Positions 1 through 5,546 of a stretch of DNA of 36,571 nucleotides are shown here, piece by piece (within the stretch, counting starts at the first letter, position 1; every line of letters starts with the position of its first letter). The DNA is taken from positions 1 through 36,571 of the IMG/VR virus record IMGVR_UViG_3300035698_006640; one strand, written 5' to 3'. The translations under genes were made by a program, and so were the position numbers. Origin of the DNA: a virus. Below the pieces are notes generated by a model. It was not told the DNA's origin. It searched no databases and saw only the letters and a program-made list of their open reading frames with translations.

Positions 1-54
1 AGCCGGAGCCGTCGCCGGAGCCGTAGCCGTAGCCGGAGCCGTCGACGGAGCCGG
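1..54. repeat. Short tandem hexamer repeat encoding (S/D/Y)G
   Basis: The plus strand shows repeated GCCGNN hexamers (gccgga, gccgtc, gccgta). On the minus strand they encode alternating Gly with Ser, Asp or Tyr. The tract is much more GC-rich than its surroundings and is cut by the window edge. Such tracts are prone to copy-number slippage. Confidence 0.85.
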
Positions 55-241
55 AAGAACTAAGCGCCCATAATGGGAGGATACTTAAATCGATGTTTTT
101 CTCGAACAACCTTTCAGCCCATATCAAATCTGACTGAGAAAAATCCCGTATTTCTCTCCCCAATCTGGGAACACGACAACTTCCCATCAAAACCGATTTA
201 ACAGCCAAGTCTTTAGTAACAAAAAAATTGTTAAAATCCAT
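1..241 (-). CDS. Gly-rich repeat protein, 3'-truncated by window edge
   Basis: An open frame starts at ATG 241-239, which overlaps the stop of the next upstream gene (TAATG), and runs without a stop to position 1. The first 60 or so residues are ordinary (MDFNNFFVTKDLAVKS...). The frame then enters a low-complexity (S/D/Y)-Gly alternation encoded by GCCGGA/GCCGTC/GCCGTA-type hexamers. About 80 residues are visible and the C-terminus lies outside the window. I infer that it is co-translated with the DUF6948-like gene. I do not know the function. Similar Gly-Ser/Asp/Tyr tracts occur in uncharacterised phage proteins. Confidence 0.7.
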   Translation of the reverse strand, partial: MDFNNFFVTKDLAVKSVLMGSCRVPRLGREIRDFSQSDLIWAERLFEKNIDLSILPLWALSSSGSVDGSGYGYGSGDGSG

Positions 242-519
242 TATGCCTTCTCCCATGCTTTTATAGCCTCTTTAGTGACAGGCGTAACGCTTGTTATTTT
301 ATATATTGTTAACTCTGAAACTTCCGCGCCTATTTTACAAGACACTGTAGGCCCACTTTTTGCTAACCCTAAAAAGCCCTTACAATCGCTACTCCAATAA
401 ATACAATTACGCGCCTTAGTTAATGTGATTTCTTGTGGTAACTTTGCATCATTTTTTACAAACCCAAAAAATACCCCACGAAATTCTGTTGTTACTAATA
501 CACCTTTCATCTTGCTCAT
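241..519 (-). CDS. DUF6948-like small phage protein
   Basis: This 92-residue protein starts at ATG 519, with AGGAG six bases upstream; the internal Met at codon 4 is less well placed. The core GVLVTTEFRGVFFG, the CIYWSSDCKGFLGLA segment and the conserved end TSVTPVTKEAIKAW match my memory of the DUF6948 family found in phage genomes. The molecular function of that family is not known to me. The gene overlaps the Gly-rich gene by one base, which suggests translational coupling. The family name is from recall and not from a search. Confidence 0.65.
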   Translation of the reverse strand: MSKMKGVLVTTEFRGVFFGFVKNDAKLPQEITLTKARNCIYWSSDCKGFLGLAKSGPTVSCKIGAEVSELTIYKITSVTPVTKEAIKAWEKA

Positions 520-557
520 ACAATTCTCCTTTTTTTTGCAGGCTTATTTATTATTCT

Positions 558-1127
558 TTAACAAGATAATAATACTAATACCCACCATAAAGATACACCT
601 ACGCCTGTATAAAACTCTCTCATTTGGAATTCGTACTTATCCACATGATACGTTGGAAAATCAGTATGCCTTGCACCTATCCAAGTAAGTAATGGAATAA
701 ATACTACGGATAATAAAACAAATATCCATATACTCGCGTTTCCTGCAATAGCTAATGGTATCATAGATCCAGCATATGCTAAAGATATAGTACTTCTTAC
801 ATAATATCCTACTACATCATTAACTTCATCTAAATTAAATGTACTATATCTCCATAATGATTCATGCCAGAACATTCCTAATGGAGATCCATCATCGTTA
901 TTACTAGGTAAACCATAACCTATAGTAATACATCCCCATAGCAATAATAACGATATTACAATACCTAACGCAACTAAAAAGGTTTGTGCTGATAAAATCA
1001 TGACAGCTATTGATCCAAGTAACAACGGTACGCCGAACCTACGAAGTTCAAGAGGCGTGTGTTTAGATCCTGCGAACGACCATAAAGAACCACAAAGTAA
1101 AACTATAAAAAAATACACTATATACAT
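558..1127 (-). CDS. Multi-pass membrane protein, unknown
   Basis: This 189-residue protein starts at ATG 1127 behind a GAGGTG site. It has hydrophobic stretches near residues 1-20, 32-65, 115-145 and 175-189, so four to five membrane helices are likely. The middle holds a polar segment with GYGLPSNNDDGSPLG and FWHESLWRYSTF. No enzyme motif is visible. It lies at the end of the early operon, downstream of a short single-helix protein. A role in the cell envelope or superinfection control is possible but not shown by the sequence. Confidence 0.7.
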   Translation of the reverse strand: MYIVYFFIVLLCGSLWSFAGSKHTPLELRRFGVPLLLGSIAVMILSAQTFLVALGIVISLLLLWGCITIGYGLPSNNDDGSPLGMFWHESLWRYSTFNLDEVNDVVGYYVRSTISLAYAGSMIPLAIAGNASIWIFVLLSVVFIPLLTWIGARHTDFPTYHVDKYEFQMREFYTGVGVSLWWVLVLLSC

Positions 1128-1138
1128 ATAACACCTCT

Positions 1139-1417
1139 TTACTTTTCTTTCTTGAATATTTCTACTTTGATTTTCCTAGCAGGATAAACTTTCTTATATG
1201 CTAATCCAAGATGATTAAATGTCGCTTCATTTAATTGACGTTGAACATCTTGATTATTAATATAGTCCATTCCGCTTCTCCTAAACTTATCCAGATAATC
1301 TTCCTTTAAATCAAGATTATCTTGTTTCAATTTTAATATGCTTTTCCTCATACATATCAAGGCTATGAAGAATGTGAGCATAATAATGCCGATCAAGATA
1401 TTTAATGTTAATTCCAT
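1139..1417 (-). CDS. Single-pass membrane protein with coiled coil
   Basis: This 92-residue protein starts at ATG 1417 behind AAAGGATG. Residues 4-24 form one hydrophobic helix. A charged heptad-like stretch (KSILKLKQDNLDLKEDYLDKF) follows, and the tail is basic. The shape suggests a membrane-anchored coiled coil. It is 11 bases from the next gene, the multi-pass membrane protein. Function unknown. Confidence 0.65.
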   Translation of the reverse strand: MELTLNILIGIIMLTFFIALICMRKSILKLKQDNLDLKEDYLDKFRRSGMDYINNQDVQRQLNEATFNHLGLAYKKVYPARKIKVEIFKKEK

Positions 1418-1475
1418 ATTACATCCTTTCTTTTATACTCTAATATCAATTCCATCCCGTAATTCTTTTTCATAG

Positions 1476-1874
1476 TTACACCTTATTACTTATGTTCGTT
1501 GTGTCTACAACTTCCGACAACATTTGGTTTAATTTACCTACCTCTGCTATCAATTCTAATTTACTCTTACTTTTAGGTTCTAACAACAACGCCTCAAGCA
1601 GAATAAAATAATTAATAGTATCCCCTATTTTTTCATCCACTAATTCTTTTGTAGGTTCAAGCCTACCTTTTATAAAATCTTCTACGTTAACCATGTGCTT
1701 AATAAGCATCCCCCATAATGCTTCTTCAGGAGTTTCTCCTTTCATCCTGGCCGCGACTTTGAAGTTGTGTAAACGATCTCCATCTTGAGAATATTCCTTT
1801 GCTTTATTCGCTAATATATACTCAATCTTTTGCAACCTGTCATGTACTATCTTATTGAATTCTGGCGTCTGCAT
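1476..1874 (-). CDS. Nmad1/MazG-like nucleotide-associated protein
   Basis: This 132-residue protein starts at ATG 1874 behind AAAGGAAC. It is all-helical in appearance, with KAKEYSQDGDRLHNFKVAAR, then TPEEALWGMLIKHMVNV, then EKIGDTINYFILLEALL. That pattern fits the phage family called nucleotide modification associated domain 1 (old DUF1599), which is distantly MazG-like. By analogy with all-alpha NTP pyrophosphatases it may act on nucleotides. The usual acidic metal-binding E-E-D pattern is only partly visible. The family assignment is from pattern recall. Confidence 0.55.
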   Translation of the reverse strand: MQTPEFNKIVHDRLQKIEYILANKAKEYSQDGDRLHNFKVAARMKGETPEEALWGMLIKHMVNVEDFIKGRLEPTKELVDEKIGDTINYFILLEALLLEPKSKSKLELIAEVGKLNQMLSEVVDTTNISNKV

Positions 1875-1888
1875 TGTGTTCCTTTCTT

Positions 1889-2191
1889 TTAGTGTATCGA
1901 TACTCCATTAGCTACTTTTTGTTTCATGGCCTTACCCATCTTAAATAAAACCCTTCTTCTCTTAGGAATTAATACCTGTTCCCCTGTCCGCACATCCCTG
2001 GCATTAGTTCTTGGTCTGTACATCTTGACTTTAAACACTCCAAAGTTCCTAAGCTCTACTGTCTTACCCGCGACCATAGCATCTGTTATTATACCTAATG
2101 TTGTTTGAACAATATCAGCTATTTGATATTTCCTTAAATCAGATCCACCATAAAGTATATCTACAATAGTTCGCTTTGTTACATTACGCAT
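1889..2191 (-). CDS. HU/IHF family DNA-bending protein
   Basis: This 100-residue protein has the HU/IHF fold signature: an N-terminal helical part (TKRTIVDILYGGSDLRKYQIADIV), then VELRNFGVFKV, and the DNA-binding arm with RPRTNARDVRTGEQ and the Pro of VLIPKRRRVLFK. I chose ATG 2191, with AAAGGGG seven bases upstream, over a GTG 33 bases earlier that lies inside the preceding small gene. HU/IHF proteins bend DNA and assist replication initiation and recombination. The phage copy could act at the DnaA-box region or in genome compaction. Confidence 0.93.
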   Translation of the reverse strand: MRNVTKRTIVDILYGGSDLRKYQIADIVQTTLGIITDAMVAGKTVELRNFGVFKVKMYRPRTNARDVRTGEQVLIPKRRRVLFKMGKAMKQKVANGVSIH

Positions 2192-2204
2192 CCAGTACCC
2201 CTTT

Positions 2205-2306
2205 CTAGTTATTTTCACTTTCACATATCATGCACATACCTATTAACCAAATTCTATCAATATCCATTGGATGATTTCTCATCGTCTTACAACGAGGACA
2301 TTCCAT
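2205..2306 (-). CDS. 33-residue zinc-ribbon peptide
   Basis: ATG 2306 follows AAAGGAGATG. The product starts MECPRCKTM and ends GMCMICESENN, giving two CxxC pairs about 20 residues apart, which is a minimal zinc ribbon. The stop lies 14 bases before the ATG of the HU/IHF gene, so the two are consecutive in one transcript. The peptide is too short for a function to be assigned. The RBS and paired cysteines make it credible. Confidence 0.65.
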   Translation of the reverse strand: MECPRCKTMRNHPMDIDRIWLIGMCMICESENN

Positions 2307-2323
2307 ATATCATCTCCTTTCTT

Positions 2324-2572
2324 TTATCTTAAATAACAGTACGCGTGACCTTGGCAATTACACACCCTCCAGTCGATCGTGCCTTGTAATCGCAGATCAT
2401 CATAGAAAATCTTTTTTATCATAGACTTCTCCCACATGGAGAATTCTTTTTTATGATCTATTGATACAGCCATGTATTTATTATGCCTGTCACATAACCT
2501 AACAAATAGCCCATGACCTAAAAACACAAGTCCATCCATTGTCTTTTTCTTTTCACATAACTTACATTCCAT
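2324..2572 (-). CDS. Small Cys-rich putative zinc-binding protein
   Basis: This 82-residue protein starts at ATG 2572 behind GGAGG. The N-terminus MECKLCEKKK gives one CxxC. Further Cys and His lie at LCDRHNK and at the end VCNCQGHAYCYL. A zinc finger is likely, although the spacing is irregular. The start closely resembles the next gene (MECPRC), so the two could share ancestry. Function unknown. Confidence 0.6.
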   Translation of the reverse strand: MECKLCEKKKTMDGLVFLGHGLFVRLCDRHNKYMAVSIDHKKEFSMWEKSMIKKIFYDDLRLQGTIDWRVCNCQGHAYCYLR

Positions 2573-2643
2573 ATTTAAACCTCCATTTCTGCTAAACTGT
2601 TATGTACTTCCTATAAGAGTATAATCTATATCTAGGGTGTACC

Positions 2644-2652
2644 ATAACGGTT
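2644..2652. promoter_or_regulatory. AACCGTTAT motif copy
   Basis: ATAACGGTT on the plus strand, which is AACCGTTAT on the minus strand. It overlaps the stop codon of the NUMOD4-HNH gene and lies about 70 bases before the next start. It is one of about twelve copies in the early arm. Confidence 0.5.
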
Positions 2653-3032
2653 TACGATTTCCTTTTACCTTTATTCCATGGGACGCGACCTCTCCGGAAT
2701 CCCTCTTTTACATTGTCGGATTGAGTTATCCAATTTAGGTTACACGCCCGATTATCTTTCCGATCTCCGTTCTTATGATTGACGACTTTATTTCTGTCAT
2801 ATCCTTCTACGAAAAACGTTGCTACAAGCCTATGGACGAAATGTCTAGATCTTGCTTTCCCTACGTGAAATGTTGCTATGTAATATCCACTAGAGTTTGT
2901 GTAAGGTTTCATTATTTTACTGGGAAATAATCTTCCACAAGATCTCTTTTGTTCGTGAATCCATACCCTACCTCGATCACTTATACTATACATACCTCTG
3001 TATAGTTTGATATCTTTCCATTGCTCTTTCAT
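2652..3032 (-). CDS. NUMOD4-HNH homing endonuclease
   Basis: This 126-residue protein starts at ATG 3032 behind GGAGGATAA. The N-terminus (EQWKDIKLYRGMYSISDRGRVW) is a NUMOD4 DNA-binding motif. Residues 66-110 hold an HNH_3 nuclease core: VHRLVATFF, then VVNHKNGDRKDNRACNLNWIT and the SDNVKEG element. Such free-standing nucleases are mobile in phage genomes and nick DNA near their insertion site. It stands alone between a Cys-rich gene and an unknown gene, with no sign that it interrupts either. Confidence 0.92.
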   Translation of the reverse strand: MKEQWKDIKLYRGMYSISDRGRVWIHEQKRSCGRLFPSKIMKPYTNSSGYYIATFHVGKARSRHFVHRLVATFFVEGYDRNKVVNHKNGDRKDNRACNLNWITQSDNVKEGFRRGRVPWNKGKRKS

Positions 3033-3042
3033 TTATCCTCCG

Positions 3043-3297
3043 TTAGAACATCTCTCTTTTAGACGTCGTTAGGCTATCAGTCATTTTCTTTATCTGAAAC
3101 GGTTTCTTCTCTTCATTGGTGAGTTGTATCCATGCACTATCCATTGGTTCAACTACTTGGATGTTAAACTTCACCATTAAGTCTTTCCATGACTTAGATT
3201 CCGGATCAGCTTTCTCGCGCTTATCTCTCATGTAAGAGAGCCATTTCAAAAACTTAGCGTAATCTTTCTTGAACTTCATCACTTCATCTATTGGCAT
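3043..3297 (-). CDS. Small hypothetical protein
   Basis: This 84-residue protein starts at ATG 3297 behind AAAGGTG. It is highly charged, with likely amphipathic helices (KFKKDYAKFLKWLSYMRDKREKADPE). No known motif is visible. It ends about 10 bases before the homing nuclease gene. Function unknown. Confidence 0.6.
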   Translation of the reverse strand: MPIDEVMKFKKDYAKFLKWLSYMRDKREKADPESKSWKDLMVKFNIQVVEPMDSAWIQLTNEEKKPFQIKKMTDSLTTSKREMF

Positions 3298-3308
3298 TGT
3301 TCACCTTT

Positions 3309-3599
3309 CTATTTACCCATCATTAAACTACACTTCCATTGCCGGCAGGTTTCCGGCCGCTTATCATAATTTTTACACTTATACTTACCTGTTTTCCTAT
3401 CTGATGTAAGATAAACACACGCCTGAGGAATTCTTAATATAAAATACTTTTTCTTATTCTTCTCAAGAATGAAAGCATCTACTCTATGAAGTGCTAACCA
3501 TTCGGCTTGATCTTTCCTGCTAGCTTCAGTATCTTTCGTTACTTCACCGAGATTGATCTCAGCGTATACGCAACAGAATCCGCATTGTTTACATTTCAT
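3309..3599 (-). CDS. YkgJ-like cysteine-cluster protein
   Basis: This 96-residue protein begins MKCKQCGFCC and later carries ACVYLT, YKCKNYDKRPETCRQWKC. This is the CxxCGxCC...C...C.N.....RP..CR pattern of the YkgJ (UPF0153) family, thought to bind iron-sulfur or zinc. Its start at 3599 overlaps the end of the GroES gene by 11 bases and has GGAGGAG upstream. The family's biochemical role is unresolved. It is shorter at the N-terminus than some cellular members. Confidence 0.75.
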   Translation of the reverse strand: MKCKQCGFCCVYAEINLGEVTKDTEASRKDQAEWLALHRVDAFILEKNKKKYFILRIPQACVYLTSDRKTGKYKCKNYDKRPETCRQWKCSLMMGK

Positions 3600-3876
3600 T
3601 TGTTTTCTCCTCCATAACTTTCTTCGCCATAATGAGATCTTCTTTCATTATGAGATAATCTTTTCCATCAAACATGATCTCAGTTCCGGCATATTGATCG
3701 TACATAACAATATCACCTTCGCTGAAATCAACGCTCTTAGCGCTTACGCATACAACTTTCCCTTCAACTGGTTTCTTCTGTGCGTTCTGCGGGATGATTA
3801 TCCCGGACTTAGTTTCTTCCTCTCTCGGTAGAACTTCTATAACTATGTGAGTGTTAATAGGTTGCAACTTTTTCAA
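3589..3876 (-). CDS. groES: GroES-like co-chaperonin
   Basis: This 95-residue protein has the normal cpn10 length. It opens KKLQPINTHIVIEVLPREEETKSGIII, with the mobile loop around residues 18-35 (TKSGIIIPQNAQKKPVEG), followed by EGDIVMYDQYAGTEI and the closing YLIMKEDLIMA. The start is TTG 3876, fixed by a perfect AAGGAGG six bases upstream and by the family N-terminus. GroES caps the host GroEL ring. Some phages, T4 gp31 being the classical case, supply their own cap so that capsid protein folds. No phage GroEL gene is seen here. Confidence 0.93.
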   Translation of the reverse strand: MKKLQPINTHIVIEVLPREEETKSGIIIPQNAQKKPVEGKVVCVSAKSVDFSEGDIVMYDQYAGTEIMFDGKDYLIMKEDLIMAKKVMEEKTNEM

Positions 3877-3887
3877 TCTGAACCTCC

Positions 3888-4067
3888 TTATTGTTTGTCG
3901 AAAAATAATGCTATGTAATCCATTGTACTCTTCTTGAAAGTAAGAACACCTTCTTTTGCCATCTGTAAAGCTACTTGACGCGCTTGATCTTCATTATCGC
4001 ACGTAGTTAATTTAACTTCCGATACTCCTTCGATCTTACATACTGTGATTAAATATTCTTTTTTCAT
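3888..4067 (-). CDS. 59-residue hypothetical protein
   Basis: ATG 4067 opens a 59-residue frame (MKKEYLITVCKIEGV...ALFFDKQ) that ends TAA inside the Shine-Dalgarno of groES. It overlaps the stop of the preceding gene by four bases. The composition alternates strands and helix (VKLTTCDNEDQARQVALQMAKEG), consistent with a small alpha/beta protein. No family is recognised. Confidence 0.6.
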   Translation of the reverse strand: MKKEYLITVCKIEGVSEVKLTTCDNEDQARQVALQMAKEGVLTFKKSTMDYIALFFDKQ

Positions 4068-4237
4068 TTTACCCCCGGGAATCTATCCCCATATAATTTT
4101 AGTAATTTACTTTTCTTAGGATACTCTATATATGTTTCTAATTGTCTTATGTAAACATATACTTCTATCGGAACTGGATGATGAATATACTCACCATCTT
4201 TATTCTTTACAGATACCATATGTTTTGATTCATTCAT
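4064..4237 (-). CDS. 57-residue hypothetical protein
   Basis: I chose ATG 4237 (MNESKHMVSVKNKDG) because AAGGGGATTTAAA lies directly upstream. A longer frame would start at a GTG inside the previous gene. The protein is basic and ends with YGDRFPGVK. It overlaps the downstream gene by four bases. No family is recognised. Confidence 0.55.
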   Translation of the reverse strand: MNESKHMVSVKNKDGEYIHHPVPIEVYVYIRQLETYIEYPKKSKLLKLYGDRFPGVK

Positions 4238-4238
4238 T

Positions 4239-4376
4239 TTAAATCCCCTTATCCGGATCATGTTCCCATTCTTCACATTTCATATCATCCAATACGGCCT
4301 CGCCATATTCCGGACTCTTAAAGTTCTGACATAATCCCATGTCACTTTTAGATAAACACGTACTACATTTTTTCAT
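4239..4376 (-). CDS. 45-residue Cys-rich peptide
   Basis: ATG 4376 starts MKKCSTCLSKSDMGLC and ends DDMKCEEWEHDPDKGI. Four cysteines (CxxC, a lone C, and C in MKCEEW) suggest metal binding. The stop overlaps the downstream start region. The gene overlaps the preceding TTG-started gene by 14 bases, and no strong separate RBS is visible, so translational coupling is likely. Confidence 0.55.
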   Translation of the reverse strand: MKKCSTCLSKSDMGLCQNFKSPEYGEAVLDDMKCEEWEHDPDKGI

Positions 4377-4545
4377 TTGTTGCTACCTCCGGCATTACAG
4401 TATCGATAAGCTTCACAGATGCGTTATATACATCCAACACACCATCTGAATATCCTTCCTTATACTCCTCTGACTTCTCTTGCTTTACTTCTCTGAGTAA
4501 AGAATCCCTATTGTCTTTTAAATCTGCTTTGATATTATCTTTCAA
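4363..4545 (-). CDS. 60-residue acidic helical protein, TTG start
   Basis: The start is TTG 4545 behind GGAGGAAGAAA; no ATG is available near the N-terminus. The product (KDNIKADLKDNRDSLLREVK...) is rich in Lys, Glu and Asp and probably helical. It overlaps the end of the preceding gene by 11 bases. Function unknown. Confidence 0.5.
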   Translation of the reverse strand: MKDNIKADLKDNRDSLLREVKQEKSEEYKEGYSDGVLDVYNASVKLIDTVMPEVATNEKM

Positions 4546-4867
4546 TTTCTTCCTCCTTTTTTATATTCTCGATCATTTTTTTTATTCTTTTCTCTGTTTC
4601 TTTATTAATCATTTTTTCTATTATTTCACATTTTGAAAATGGATTATATGCAAGCGGATTTATTGGATGTAATGGCCTATGGAAATTTAAAATATATATC
4701 CATAACTTTCCTGTAAATAATATTATTATCTTTTCCAGGAAAGAAACTTCCCAACAGTGAAATACTCTTCCGCCTTGTTCATCATCCTCATATACCGGTA
4801 ATGGTAAATAAGGTTTTTGATTCTTAGCGTATACTTTGTTATGCTCTTTGAATTTAATAGGTATCAT
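4535..4867 (-). CDS. Conserved phage protein of unknown function (110 aa)
   Basis: ATG 4867 overlaps the previous stop (ATGA). The protein opens IPIKFKEHNKVYAKNQ, then LPVYEDDEQGGRVFHCWEVSFLEKIIILFTGKLW, and ends in a charged coiled tail. The layout KFKE-N....LP.Y.D......CW..S..E......G..W recalls a widespread uncharacterised small phage protein. The hydrophobic LEKIIILFTGKLWIYIL stretch may touch the membrane. No enzymatic motif is visible. Confidence 0.65.
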   Translation of the reverse strand: MIPIKFKEHNKVYAKNQKPYLPLPVYEDDEQGGRVFHCWEVSFLEKIIILFTGKLWIYILNFHRPLHPINPLAYNPFSKCEIIEKMINKETEKRIKKMIENIKKEEEIER

Positions 4868-5025
4868 TTCGGATCTCCTTTCATTATCTTTCGCGCCCTT
4901 TCTTTAGCTGACGCTGACATATAATCATGTTTACGCTCTTTACAAAAATGAGCTACACACCACTTGCATAGATCTTCTTTCCATATTCCCCATAACTTAT
5001 AACTATTACAGTCTATTTCATTCAT
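4864..5025 (-). CDS. 53-residue Cys-containing protein
   Basis: ATG 5025 (a second in-frame ATG is at 5028) follows AAAGGATCC. The product runs MNEIDCNSYKLWGIWKED, then LCKWCVAHFCKERKHDYMS, giving a C..C....C cluster with nearby His that could bind a metal. Stop and start codons overlap both neighbours (TGATG upstream, ATGA downstream), which is typical of a tightly coupled operon. Confidence 0.6.
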   Translation of the reverse strand: MNEIDCNSYKLWGIWKEDLCKWCVAHFCKERKHDYMSASAKERARKIMKGDPK

Positions 5026-5258
5026 CATTCAGGATCCTTTACATAGATATACTTGTATACTTTAGCGCCACTCAAATCCTGGAAGTAATCTTCATTCAAC
5101 TTCTTAATACATCCTTCTGCTATCCAGTATCTAACAGCTTGGACTATAACTCCTGTATTGAAGTATATCTCCTTATTTGAAAGTTCTCGCGATATGTCAG
5201 AGATGAAGAACACCTTCAACTTTTTGGCACAATGCAATAACCAATAATAATTTTCCAT
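5025..5258 (-). CDS. Small possible winged-helix protein
   Basis: This 77-residue protein starts at ATG 5258 behind AAGGAG. Its pattern is helix, helix (DISRELSNKEIYFNTGVIVQAVRYWIAEG), then a strand pair (CIKKLNEDYF...KVYKYIYV). This is compatible with a small winged helix, but no family is certain. It is the first sizeable gene after the operator-rich spacer at 5283-5546. Confidence 0.55.
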   Translation of the reverse strand: MENYYWLLHCAKKLKVFFISDISRELSNKEIYFNTGVIVQAVRYWIAEGCIKKLNEDYFQDLSGAKVYKYIYVKDPE

Positions 5259-5282
5259 GACGTTTTCTCTCCTTTTTGCTTG

Positions 5283-5384
5283 CTACGTTGCTAATTTCTT
5301 AACTTTTGCATAACGGTTAAAAAAATCCCTGTGTAAAATAACCGTTATACCGTTATGCCTAGAGATGTAGGTAGTTTTTTTCAC
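5283..5384 (-). CDS. 33-residue basic peptide overlapping the operator repeats
   Basis: A GTG at 5384 sits behind a strong AAAAGGAG site and opens a 33-codon frame (MKKTTYISRHNGITVILHRD...). The AACCGTTAT-type motifs lie inside this frame; HNGITV is written by two of them in tandem. Either this is a real basic peptide or the ribosome site is incidental to a regulatory region. I favour a real but dispensable frame. Confidence 0.4.
   Translation of the reverse strand: MKKTTYISRHNGITVILHRDFFNRYAKVKKLAT
5310..5356. promoter_or_regulatory. Three AACCGTTAT-type motif copies
   Basis: Copies lie at 5310-5318 (ATAACGGTT), 5340-5348 (AACCGTTAT, embedded in the near-perfect palindrome ATAACCGTTAT) and 5349-5356 (ACCGTTAT), the last two abutting in tandem. 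They occur just before the 5258 gene. I infer a protein-binding site cluster. Confidence 0.6.
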
Positions 5385-5452
5385 TTTTTTTCTCCTTTTT
5401 TTATTATTTTATATATAAAAATAAAAAAACCTATATACTCTCTAGGCGAAAC

Positions 5453-5481
5453 AGTATAACGGTTTCGGTATTTATTTGTAA
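5453..5481 (-). promoter_or_regulatory. Candidate promoter with operator across -10
   Basis: On the minus strand, TTACAA (5481-5476) is followed 17 bases later by TATACT (5458-5453). The motif AACCGTTAT (5464-5456) overlaps the -10, and the flanking hexamers CGAAAC/GTTTCG form an inverted repeat. Transcription would lead into the 5384 and 5258 genes. This is a prediction from spacing and consensus only. Confidence 0.45.
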
Positions 5482-5514
5482 GTCATAGTAAAATATACAC
5501 TTAACTTTTTTTTT

Positions 5515-5541
5515 AACCGTTATGGCACAATAAACCGTTAT
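5515..5541. promoter_or_regulatory. Two AACCGTTAT motif copies after the primase gene
   Basis: AACCGTTATGG occurs at 5515-5523 and again at 5533-5541, 18 bases apart and in the same orientation. Both sit directly after the stop of the primase-helicase gene. Confidence 0.55.
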
Positions 5542-5546
5542 GGTCA

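Noticed and set aside
630-645. TTATCCACA, a perfect DnaA box
   Set aside because: It is a single copy within a membrane-protein gene. A lone 9-mer of this type is expected by chance.
1408-1473. A 21-codon frame (MKKNYGMELI...) in the gap after the 1476 gene
   Set aside because: It overlaps the next gene's RBS and has no Shine-Dalgarno of its own.
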